42,184 bases of DNA from Lobulomyces angularis (taxonomy: Eukaryota > Chytridiomycota > Chytridiomycetes > Lobulomycetales > Lobulomycetaceae). The notes under the pieces were generated by a model. It searched no databases and was not told where the DNA came from. It was given only the letters and a program-made list of their open reading frames with translations. The stretch lies in contig JADHYX010000181.1 in NCBI GenBank assembly GCA_027604685.1, forward strand, positions 1-42,184. The letters run 5' to 3'. The position numbers and the translations under genes are program-made. This document shows, in pieces, positions 25,282-35,587 of this stretch. Within the stretch, counting starts at the first letter, position 1. Every line of letters begins with the position of its first letter.

Positions 25282-28200
25282 TCATGTGCTGGGGATTTCA
25301 GTTATATTTTTCTTGTATCCATACTTATCTATAGCGTTCTTTAATGCTTCCCCTGCCTTATTAGAAGCCTCTAATTGCATTACCTCTAGCGCTTCTCGCA
25401 TCTGTGAAATTTGTGTAAATTAATTTAAAATTAGAATTTTTACGTAATTTTTTTGTATCTTCTCATAGCTGATTTTCACTTCGTTTAGAAGTATGGCTCC
25501 CTGTGGCAAATACTTTTTTAACTTTTCATTTCCAAGTATGTTATCTATTTGGTTTTAATAAGGAAAATTTCATACAAAATTTTCTTGTTTACCTAGCTTA
25601 GTTTCAATTATATCTAATTTTTCATCTACATTACTCAGTAAATTCTTCATATCCTCAAACTCATCCAGAGTTCTATTTTTGTAGGTGCCACTGGAGCAGT
25701 TGTTTGATATATTATTAAAGTTAGGATTTTTATTGAACTTTGAATTTGGCCTGAAGTAGTTTGATGGAATGACATCTCGTACGTTGTGTAATTTCGGTGG
25801 TATCGGAGGTAGAGTTTGAGGTGGCAGCGGAATTTTATGAGAAAAGTTGTCTGGTTTTCTTAAGCTTTCAGGTAAACTAAAGGAAAATAATAAATTTGCT
25901 TTTAGCAAAATTCGGAGAGTTAGTTTTTTATTATACCTATATCTCGATTGAACGTCTCTTAGTTTTCTTTTATACGCAAATGTTGGTTGAACATATGAAG
26001 CTTCTTTTACTCGTTCGTATGAAACTGGATTATTTAAAGCATGTCTTAATGCTTTCAAAGATGCTTGTATAGTTACAGGTAAGTCGGAAGTATCATAAGT
26101 TTCCTCTTCTTCCTCCAAATCATCTTCAGAATCATCAGAAAAGTCATTATTAGGTTCTTCGAGTGGTTTGGCACCTTCATTGCCACCAGTAATGTGAACA
26201 CCAGTAATAAAAGTCTCATCTACTTGCTTTGAATCGTACATAACATCGTATTCTTTACTAAAATTCTGCGCTTCATTTTCGTCAATGGCTTGCACTTCGC
26301 ATTCAATCTCGTTGTTTTGATTATCGATGTGCATTTCACTCTGCGAGACTTCAGTAGTATCACATATGTTATCATTGTTTAGAAGATCTGAATCTTTTTG
26401 TTGCTCCGCAGTCGGGTTTTTTTGAATATTACAATCTTCCTCCTCAGTTAAACTATTAAGTTCCTTTAGCGTAAAAATTCTTCCAATTTGGATCATTTTT
26501 GCAATGTCATCATCGGTATATTTGTACTTACGCCTTGTATTTCTTCCACCATTTATTAAGTTTTTTGATTTTTGATCTTTTAAAGTTTCAAAGTTTTGAA
26601 CATTGTGGGGAAAAAGCTTCACACCTTTTTTAAATAAGCTATGTAAAATTGTTCCAGCTTTATTTTTTGTTAACATGTGTCCAATAAAGTTTTTTTTTAA
26701 ATCTTTTTTTTTGATTATTTTTATTTGTTTTAAACTCTTATTTTCTGATACTGGATCCAGAATTTTATTAAAGTTGATATTAGTCTGAACTAATTTGTAA
26801 TAATTTTCATCAATAGACCCTAGTTTTTCTTTTTGATAAATTCCATCACAAACTTCAATTCCGTATGATAAAGACAAATCATGAACAATATTGTAGTCTG
26901 AGGAGTATTAATACCAAGGAGAGCTATTATAAATACCTTTTTGCAATCCTATTCTTTTTCTAGGATCCATAACAGTGTTTCCTTCCAAATATACCCGCTG
27001 CAACGAAGGCAGGGCTACCAGTCCCATCAGGTCTTCTAAGGTGGCAATGAGATTATTGGCCAGTCGCAATTCTTCAAGTCTTGGAAACCCTTGATACCTA
27101 TGCATTTTTTTTTGACTTTCCTTCCTTTGTTCATATATATCATTGTTAAACTCTGAAAAGCTACCACATGTATTTAGAATACTATTATCCCCATACTTAT
27201 CAATTGATTCCATCCCAAACGAATTTTTGCTTTCGCTTTTTTTTTGAGATGGTATTTTTTCCGCTGATTTGTTAATTGTGGAATTTTCTTCTGAACTTTG
27301 CTCTTCTTCTATGGTAGTTCCTTTTTTTTCATCGATTTCGTCATCTGTAATGTTTAAAAAAAAATATCTCAAACTTTTTACTTTATTGTTGTTTAGGTTT
27401 AATATTTTTAAGCTCGGTAGTACACCTATGTAATATTTTTTTTTTTAAAAATTTTGGAATATTATCAAAAATTATTTTTTAATTTTTTTAATATTTGAAT
27501 TTTGTTCTGAAATTTTACCAAAATTTTTAAAAACTTCATCACCAATAAAAAAGTTATCTTCTAGACAGAGATATTCTAATCTTAAAAATCCAGGAAGTGG
27601 AAAATTATTGTTTATTTGGAGCCTAAGAAAAATTAACAAACAAAAAATTTGATAAAAATAAACCGTTGATAATTGCAATTGCTACTCAAACTAGCTCTTC
27701 TACTATGATGAAAAACTCTATTTTGGCAACCTTGATCACTAAGTGCTAAGGATAAACTTCTTTCGTGCTTTCCATTACTATTATCATCTAAAGGTAATTG
27801 CTCATTTTCAGTAGCATTTTTCCACCATTCTCGCATATCTGAAATATCATCAGGAAGGTATTTTAAATTGTTCGCAGTCAAATCTAACGTTATTAAATTT
27901 GGAAGTGAAGCTAACACTGAAATGCTTGTGACGTACAATTTGTTGTAAGAAAGGTCGAGATGCTAATTTAAATTTCATTATTCAGTTTTTAAATCTACGT
28001 TGCACTTATTTTTACCTCCAACAACGGGAACTTCAAGGAGACATAAAAATCTAAATAATCTATATTGTTTAAAGGTAAGATCAGTGTTCTTAAGTTTGGA
28101 AATGCGCCCAATTTTTCGAAATTTAATTTATTGTCACCAGCCTTGAATGAGTGCAACCTAATGAAAAGTTAGTGAAAATATTGCAAAAAAATATGAAACT

Positions 28201-28830
28201 GCATTTAGTTTTTTTTATTACTTGGTAAACAGTTCTAAATCTTCCTCAATTACACTTTCCAAATCTAAACCTGTTAAATCAACACTAAAAAGTTAGAAAA
28301 TCTCCATTATTTTCGCTTTTTTTTTATGAATGTTACGTATAGACTTCCTCCGGGTAATCAGTACATCCATGATTCAAAATTAAAAATCCATCCAACAAGT
28401 TTTTTACTTCAAAATATTTATCAAATTCCACTCCATTTTTTTTTATTTTTGATTTTTTGAATTTTTCCAACTTTTTTAAGTCAATCAGATTTCGAGAATT
28501 TTCATTTTGGTATTTTTTTAAGTCTAATTGCTCTGTCATCAAAAATTCTTTAATTGGAATGAAGTTTTTTTTTTCATTGAGATCTTTTTGAGTTATGTTA
28601 TTTTTATAATTAAATCTACTACTAGTCTTTTCCTCGCCTAGTCGAAGTATCTCTTTTCTTGGCTGGGAAGAGATTTTATTCAACAATATACTTGAATTTT
28701 TATTTTCGTCTTTGAATGATGAATTCTCGTTTGACTCTTTTAAAGATACCTTTATTTCATTTAATACAATTTCCTTTTCTTCGGGTTCTTCTGTGCTAAT
28801 TAACTTCTCCTCCTTGCTTTTTTCTTCCAT
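25282..28830 (-). CDS. XRRA1: XRRA1-like leucine-rich repeat protein
   Basis: This large LRR protein of roughly 1,000 residues spans many exons. It starts MEEKSKEEKLIS with an acidic/Lys-rich leader, then GFLILNHGCTDYPEEVYT, VDLTGLDLESVIEEDLELF and LHSFKAGDNKLNFEKLGAFP. The order (a FL-x-x-x-H strand, an x-EEDL-x-LF turn, then LRRs) matches what I recall of XRRA1. LRRs follow: LEHLDLSYNKL, LITLDLTANNLKYLPDDI, LEYLCLEDNFF, LKILNLNNNKVKSL and LEELRLANNLIATLEDL. A 39-nt intron near 26919-26881 removes an in-frame TAA and joins GLQK to DYNIVHDL, so the long acidic C-terminal exon (26877 down) belongs to the same gene. It ends in a coiled-coil-like tail and TGA at 25282-25284. XRRA1 was named from a radiation phenotype; its molecular role is unclear. 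Confidence 0.68.
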
Positions 28831-29470
28831 TAGCTGGATTTCTCTATTTGAATACTTTCCAGGCTTAAATTTAAAGTTAAGAATTTTTTATTGAAAACGC
28901 GAAAAAAAAAAAGAAAAAATTCTGTGTTAAGAGATATTAAGCACTATGAAAGTTAAAGCTTTCAAAACAACAGCAAAAATAGTAATCGCAAAACAATCTC
29001 TTAATTTTAATAAAAAATCGTAACAAGCTTTAACCAAGAGATTACAAATTCCAAAAAAATAGTTAAAAAAACACTTCCATCACAAAATATTAAAACAACT
29101 TATAGATGGTATAATCAAAATTCGAAGATAAACCAATAGAAGAGTTATTATAAAAAACTGCAATTGATAAAAAAACAGAAGTGAATTTTCAAAATTTGTG
29201 AAGATTTTCATTTCTTAAGAATGATAAATTTAAATAAATTGAATAAATTGCATAAAAAAACTTCAAACAAAAATTTCATCTACAACAAATAATTTAGTGA
29301 ATCTCATTTAATAATTTTTTTTTGTTGTTAAGCATTTGTCATAATATAAATACCATTTCGATTTGATGCACTTATCCTCCCAGTTTCATCTCTGAAACTT
29401 AAGTATTAAATTTGACGCAGCATTTTTTAAATTAACTTGCGATGTAAATTTTCTAGCATTCTAACAAGAA
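28831..29470. promoter_or_regulatory. Divergent promoter region, XRRA1-like / EF-hand protein
   Basis: About 640 bp of strongly A/T-rich DNA lie between two divergent genes. Frames are heavily interrupted and no repeat is seen. Just upstream of ATG 28830 the minus strand stays open for about 12 codons (KPGKYSNREIQL), so an upstream exon of the XRRA1-like gene cannot be excluded. Confidence 0.4.
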
Positions 29471-30143
29471 ATGTTACTAGTACATGTCGGAGTTTTAATT
29501 TTTTTAGTTATGAAAAGGTTTCTATGTAGAAATAGTAAAAGAAAAGTAATAATCGGACTTCTTCTTAACGCCTTAGTTTTGTTTTCCTACGTAAAATTAT
29601 TCAAAACACTATCATTTATTAATCGGTCAAATGTAAAAACTCTACTACCAAGGTTATTTCCATTTTATGTGAAAATTTCATCATCAATTTTAAATACCAA
29701 CATGAATAAATTGTCTGATAACGACTGCTTTCCATTTATCTTATATGACATTGAGAAGAATATCAATTATAACAATCCACCGTTGCATCTGACTATTGGT
29801 AATTTTTAACTTTTATATAAAAAAATTAATAAATTTTTATAATTTAGATAAACAGTTATATCCGCAATGCTTTATAACTTTTGAAAAATTTGTGGAATTG
29901 TGTAAAACGTTCACCACTTGCTTAAATTTAGAGTTAAGTGATTTAGCGGTAATTTTCACAAATTTAGATGCAGATAGGGACTTCAAATTGCGGTGGCCAG
30001 AAATAGTAGGTACGAACAATAGTCTTAACGCGAAAGATGAGGTTAGAAAGGATCAGTGGCTTTTTGAATCAGTAGTGGAGTTGAGAAAAAGGGAAGTTGA
30101 ATTTTTAAAAAACCATAAGAATGCGATAACTTTGAATTTATGA
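29471..30143 (+). CDS. EF-hand membrane protein, unknown function
   Basis: A two-exon gene (intron about 29800-29849) encodes about 207 residues. The N-terminus has two hydrophobic segments (LLVHVGVLIFLVM and VIIGLLLNALVLFSYVKLF) separated by a basic loop, so it is probably membrane-bound. The second exon has KFVELCKTF followed by a single recognisable EF-hand loop, DADRDFKLRWPEI, with Asp at loop positions 1, 3 and 5 and Glu at 12. An unpaired degenerate loop may precede it. The protein ends AITLNL, and its stop codon and last codons are the first unit of the tandem repeat that follows. Calcium binding is inferred from the loop only. Confidence 0.6.
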
Positions 30144-30361
30144 TTGTATAGTTTTTTTTAAGATGACAACTTTCAATTTATGATTGTAATTTAAGATGAC
30201 AACTTTGAATTTATGACTGTATAGTTTTTTTAAGATGACGACTTTGAATTTATGACTGTATAGTTTTTTTTAAGATGACAAATTTGAATATATGATTATA
30301 TAGTTTTTTTTAAGATGACAACTTTGAATTTATGATTGTATAGTTTTTTTTTTAAGATGAT
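30126..30361 (+). repeat. Minisatellite, six units of about 40 bp, overlapping a stop codon
   Basis: Six imperfect units share the pattern AACTTTGAATTTATGATTG, then TATAG, a run of 7-10 T, and AAGATGAC. The second unit is shortened to about 33 bp, and T-run length varies between units. The first unit contains the last codons and the TGA stop of the EF-hand gene, and each later unit repeats the same ATTTATGA. The array therefore arose from the gene's 3' end and now forms its 3' UTR. Confidence 0.92.
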
Positions 30362-30546
30362 ACTATAGTGATTTACTTTAATAATTGTTTAAGGTCAGAT
30401 ATTTGAAAAAAAATTCATAAATTTATTATTAAACTAAATTAACGATCTGAACGTTGATTTAGTATAATATATAAAAATTACCGCAATCTTTTACTCTAAT
30501 TCAAAATTTGTTACTTATTTCTTAAAATTTGAAAATTTTCTTAAAA

Positions 30547-32931
30547 ATGTCAAATTCCTCAAAAAAATCAAATAGCAAGCGAACATATAATTCTGTTTTA
30601 GCGGTATCATTAGCTCAATCAAGAAAACTTTACAGCTCCTCCCTATTTGAAAGATTTAAAGGTCAGGCTAATACAGATCAAAAACTTACGCTACTCTCAA
30701 CTGCCACTTTATTAATAGGTATTTATTTTTACACAAATGCATTATCTTTTGACTTACAACACATGATCAACACGTATTAAATAAAAAATGATTTCGTTTT
30801 TTAGGGCCACATCAGTTTCCTGACACTAAATTTTTCAAACTGACAACAACTCCCCTTGATTTAATCAACATACCCGGAAAAATAGAATTATCTAATCCAC
30901 CTCCTCACTTTCAACCAATAATTGTTAAAAACACACCTGAAATTAACAATGAAACAACAGATTCAAACTCGGAAAAAAAAAAATCAATTGCAGTAACTGC
31001 AACAACTCTAGTGGGAACAACTCCTATGGCAAAACTGTCGTCTCCAAAATCGTCCCTGACCTCTCCCATTCCTAGTCAATCTCCATCTCCCGCATCAACT
31101 CCCAAAGCGCAGTTGAACCAAATTAGCCAACAAAACTTCAATCAGCAAGATATCCAAAATCAACAGAGAATATACTATTCAACGTATCAAAATGGTAGTT
31201 ATCAACAACTAGCAGAATCCAATCTCAATAGCTTTACGCCACAGCGGTTTGTACCGCCTTTTGCTTACAATCAAAGCATGTTGTCTGCCAATGGTTTGTT
31301 TAGTATGAAATTACTTTTTATTTATTTGATAGGTTACGGGATGTATTCTCCGTTTACTCCGGGATACAGGAGCGGGATGATTCCTATGAGACCGATAATG
31401 CAAAAGTCTAATGTTATTCCTAAGAAAGCTAAGCTTTCAAACGAGATTTTGTTTCAGTTTAAAAATGATAGTGAGTTGTTTAAATTCCCTAGGTATATTT
31501 CTGATTGCATTTTTTTTTTTTTATTTTTTACGAAAATTTTTTTTTTTTGGATAGGGAATGTATTATAGAAAAGGAAACTATACTAGAGCCATTTGACTTA
31601 ATCCTATTTTGTTATTTACCAACCTCAGTACCTCAACCAGTGTCTTTTGCTTCTTCAAGTGCATCTGGTGTTGCTATAAAAAAGCCTAAATTTCAGCAAG
31701 GTCTTGTTTTAAATATAAGAATGTGCAATGAAGTACTTTGGAAAAGTTTGCAAGAATTTTGTTTAGACCCTGGTAAATAAACCCTCACTTTTCTGCTAAA
31801 TTATTATAGTAATCTGCTTAAAGCACATTCAACAAAAAATGAATAAACTTCAAGCTTTTGATATTATTGAGCTAGATTATACCACAGGAATCGGTATATT
31901 TTCTGAATTAAATTTTTTTAATTATTTGTAATTTTTTACGTTGAAATCTTAAAGAGCCAGAAGCAGTTCAGAATGTAAGTTAATAAATTTGTTTGTTATT
32001 TAAATATCCTATTTATTATTGATGAATAGCTATTGGCGCCTGGCTCGAAAACGAGAAGGAGTACTTATATTAAAAAAGATAAGACATTTAAAAAAAAAAA
32101 GGATAGAGCTGGTAAACCCGAGAAAGAAAGCGAAACTGTTCAGAGTAATACAGCTAATGAAGAACATTTAATCAATTCAGATCACCTAGAGCAAGTCAGC
32201 AGTGGAGGTGATGCTGCAACAAGTGGTGCAAAGTCACCAGGTGTGGACGAAAGTGAATTGGAAACACCTAATAATGAAGAAAACGAAATTGAGACTCCGA
32301 ACAACGAAGAATATGAAACAGAGACACCAAATAATGAAGAGTCTGAAGCCGTGACTCCTAACGAGCTGTCTGCAGTTTCTTCACCAATGAACAGAGAAAA
32401 GGAAACCGAAACCCAATTTAATGACGATGAAGATGAAAGAGACGAGGACGAAAAAGAAGCGGACGGGTTAAAAGGTTGTTATGAGGCAAAAGGTAAACTA
32501 TCAAAAAATGTACCTGTCAAAAGGGAAAACAGTAGAAACAACCATAACTCTGGTGTCAATATATCAAATAGTCCAAAGGTTTGTGAAAATTGTGGAACTA
32601 AAACTACTCCTATGTGGAGAAGGGGTCCATCAGGATTTAGTTCTCTTTGTAATGCATGTGGTGTTAAAGTATTTTAATCTGTTTTTTTTTGCATCTTCTT
32701 TTTACCCTATTTTAGTGGATGAATGGAAAATTGATAATGCATTCTGTCGATGCTCAGACAGAAGTTGATAAGAAAAAGCGAAAAAATTTTTTTAGTGAGG
32801 AGCAGGAGAGAGAAATATTGGAGTCAAGAAAAGATGAAATGGATGAAGAGTGCTCTGAGGAAAAAGATAAGAATAAAAAAGAGATGCGAGTTGGACCATT
32901 AAAAAAACGAAAATGGGGGAAGAAGAATTAA
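30547..32931 (+). CDS. GATA-type zinc finger transcription regulator
   Basis: About 660 residues are encoded in roughly eight exons. It starts [21 protein letters not shown] Ser/Pro/Gln-rich, disordered region follows ([17 protein letters not shown], then [13 protein letters not shown]), then a more ordered part ([40 protein letters not shown]) that I do not recognise. An acidic region contains three and a half 10-residue repeats (32258-32370). The GATA finger is [15 protein letters not shown] ... SLCNACGVK, with CX2CX18CX2C spacing (type IVb). An intron at 32669-32715 falls directly after the finger and joins it to WMNGKLI. The basic tail ends [10 protein letters not shown], a likely nuclear signal. 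The early exon joins (30718, 31299, 31491) are in phase but less certain, so the 5' third could be a separate gene. Confidence 0.75.
32258..32371 (+). repeat. In-frame 30-bp coding repeat in the GATA gene
   Basis: Three full 30-bp units and a partial one encode a Glu-Thr-Pro-Asn-Asn-Glu-Glu core followed by three variable residues. Codons differ between units (ACA CCT, ACT CCG, ACA CCA), so the repeat is old or kept by selection at the protein level. It extends an acidic, probably disordered region upstream of the zinc finger. Confidence 0.8.
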
Positions 32932-33534
32932 AAAAAAAAAAAACATATCTACATGGCAGTTTTAATAATTTTTTCAGCATAATTATGGTTGAAGATTACA
33001 TTAAAAGTAATTTTTTGGTTTTTAATGATTTTTTCAGGATGGTTCCATTGCAAGTGATACTCTCACTTTCACGGCTCACCAAAAATTGAGAATTTGAACA
33101 GCTGTAAATTTGGCATCTAAATAATTAATAGCAGTTATTCATAAGTGTTATTCTAAAATAAATTCGTTGATTTGATAATAGTGAATAGTAATCTTGCAAA
33201 TAAAAAATACCAATTGAATTTTTTTTCGGATATTTTGTAGTACAAACATTTGGTGTTTTTTATTTTAACTAAAACGAATCAACAGACTTTTACTACAAAT
33301 ACCTCTAAATATCTTCATGTTCATTTGTAACAAAATTTTTAAACTGTCACTAATAATTTGTAACCAATTTAGTGAATTTTAACTTTAGAGTTAGTGCTAG
33401 GGAGTTATTTTCCTGAACATCAAATTCTTAAAATCAATATTCAAAAAAAAAATACAACAAACACCAATTTATATATTTAAATATTAACATAGTGAAAACT
33501 ATATTGAAAAAAATTCATATTACTTACAAATATG
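32932..33534. other. Intergenic region between GATA gene and Fanzor-like relic
   Basis: About 600 bp of A/T-rich DNA hold the GATA 3' end. I see no open frame worth calling. The left part has two short similar stretches around 32960 and 33030, both ending in TTTTTTCAG, too short to call a repeat family. The right part may include the unknown outer end of the Fanzor-like element. Confidence 0.4.
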
Positions 33535-35390
33535 TTTTGGGCTAAAACCATCCGCTACATAACCTTCAACAACTGATTTTAATATTCAAAGTTGCAACAT
33601 CATCTCTGTTCTATAATCTTTCTTTTCCATTAGGTAATTGACAAATTTCAATTTTGCAGTGCAACAACCCATGCACTTTTTCAAATCTCTTTATTAAAGG
33701 TCTCGATGATATTCTATATTTAAAAGTTTTTAAAGATCTTCCTTTGCAAACAGGACAAATTGAAGATGTTAAGTAATCATTGCACAAAAACACATCAAAA
33801 CCTGCCTTTTTAAACATGCTTCCTTTCCTTTTGTTGGAATTTGATGTAATATGCTTGTTTTTGAACCAATCCCCAATGATTATCGTAGTATTTTCTTCAC
33901 TACCAAAAGTTTTTTTAAATTTTTTAAAAATTTACTTTCATTTTTGAGTACTGATGAATGTATTCAACTTCAATTTTTTAAAAATTGATTGTCCATAAAC
34001 TTTTTCATTCTTGTAAAACTTGATAAAAAAATCTTCCATGTAACAATTCCATTTTTCTCTATTTAAGCTTTTTTTAGTTCCTCAAAATCTACGTTTGATC
34101 TACAATTTGACTAGAAACTTTCTCCGGAATAATGCGATTACTTTTTAATCCACTTTCCTTTCTACGCTGCATTTGCGTATACCTTAACTTTTTTCCATTA
34201 CTTCCAAGATAATATGGTAAATCTCTTTTTTTTGGATCTATAAAAACTATATTGCGACTTAAATCGTCAAGGTTGTCTTGAAAGTATTCAGTTCTTTCCG
34301 GTTTTTTCCTTTTTTTAACACTTGGTATATTATTATTTTCATCTCTTTGAGAGTTTAGGCGAAGACAACAAACACTAATTGAAACCTCATCAGTTCGAAT
34401 CATTCCATTGAAGCTCATATTATTTCTGGATCTAAAAGCTTTAGCATCAGTTTTAAAAACAACATCCCATACTGTATCTTTTTCTGATTTTACTGTATTT
34501 TCTTTTGTTCTTCTTAAATTAAAAATGTTATCCATTTATATTTTGGTGTCAATGATTATATGTCTTGGTTTTGATGATGTTGATAAGGGAGTAAATTAAA
34601 TAATTTAAATCTAACTTCTGAGATAGTTCACATAACTTGAAATAAGGTTCCAAATATTTTTCAGTTCGAGCAACAAAATCATAATTCATTGTGAATGTCA
34701 GTAGGTAGTAAATCTTTTATTTCGGCAGCAATTTGCATATCGTGCAAGTTTGAAATATTAATGTTAACATTACCAAAAATGTATTCTTGAACTTTTCTAT
34801 TACGTTCTTGTAAATTTTGATGAATTTTTTGAGTATTCCTTTAAATTTTAGTTTTTTAATTATCAATGTTGAAATATTTCTTTTACTTTTTGAATAAAGT
34901 GCTCTTATACATTCACTAAATAGCTTGTTGAAAACATTCTTGAAGCAAAAATGCCTATTTGAATATTTTTTATTTCTTGATTATTGTATGATACAGTTTT
35001 TTATAATTAATAATGTGTGGTAAAAATCTGTTAACGAAAGCCATTCTTTCTTCTTTATCATTATTGTTTACTGTGTTTTAATTTAGCAAGCAAAATAACT
35101 TGAAAACTTTATTAGTAATAATATGTTTATTAACATCGTTAGGGTTGAGTAGATACCATTTAACAAAAAGGGTAGTATGCACGGTTAATCGATTATATTG
35201 AACATTAATGTTTTCACATTGTTAAGTTGAGTTTCAGTTCCTTTAAAAAATAATTTGTTAAAATTAGTTTTATGTGTAAATGTTTAGGTTCAGTCATGAA
35301 ATTTTTATTGCAATTTATTTTCGTGTATTTATAGATAATTTTTAATTATTTGTTATGTCCAGAAAGATAATGCTTGAACACTATGTATTT
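33535..35390 (-). pseudogene. Decayed Fanzor-like (TnpB-related) RuvC nuclease element, copy B
   Basis: This is the better preserved of two relics. The exon-like piece 34535-34089 encodes the central part: MSFNGMIRTDEVSISVCCLR, then RNIVFIDPKKRDLPYYLGSN (RuvC-I, Asp in IDP) and LRYTQMQRRKESG. Further down are IFKKLKLNTF, TTIIIGDWFKNK, and FDVFLCNDYLTSSICPVCKG, where the Fanzor consensus has a Glu before the TS and a Cys pair zinc finger. VHGLLHCK completes the zinc region. The final RuvC-III string NRDDVATLNI lies directly after an in-frame TAG at 33611-33613, sitting where the family has Trp (one base from TGG). Small deletions near 33930 create two more stops. The N-terminal third (to about 35390) is broken but still aligns with copy A. 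It is dead as a gene. The family call rests on motif order. Confidence 0.7.
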
Positions 35391-35408
35391 TTTTTTTTTT
35401 TTTTTTTT
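35388..35408 (+). repeat. Run of 21 T
   Basis: An uninterrupted T21 run lies at the N-terminal-side edge of Fanzor-like copy B and about 180 bp upstream of the exportin-T start. It is the longest homopolymer I noticed in the window. Confidence 0.9.
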
Positions 35409-35587
35409 AAATTTTTATTACCAAAAAAAAACTACATTTATTTATTTAAAAATTCAAAGAACACAAGTCAATAAGAAGTTTCAAGAATTTCAGGTAATGT
35501 TTGAACCAATATATTTCTTAAAATATTAGATATATTAGTGAATTGATTTGCTCTTCTTGACTTAAACCGTTTATGTTAACATCCACT

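Noticed and set aside
26878..27372. LRR gene ending at the TAA near 26908, with a separate acidic-protein gene downstream
   Set aside because: The TAA lies inside a 39-nt GT..AG intron whose removal keeps the frame, and the downstream frame has no ATG near its beginning.
30126..30361. CRISPR-like array
   Set aside because: Units are contiguous with no unique spacers, include a gene's stop codon and are in a eukaryote; it is a minisatellite.
34408..34599. Plus-strand ORF of 63 codons
   Set aside because: It overlaps the RuvC-I-bearing minus-strand frame of copy B and shows no coding features.
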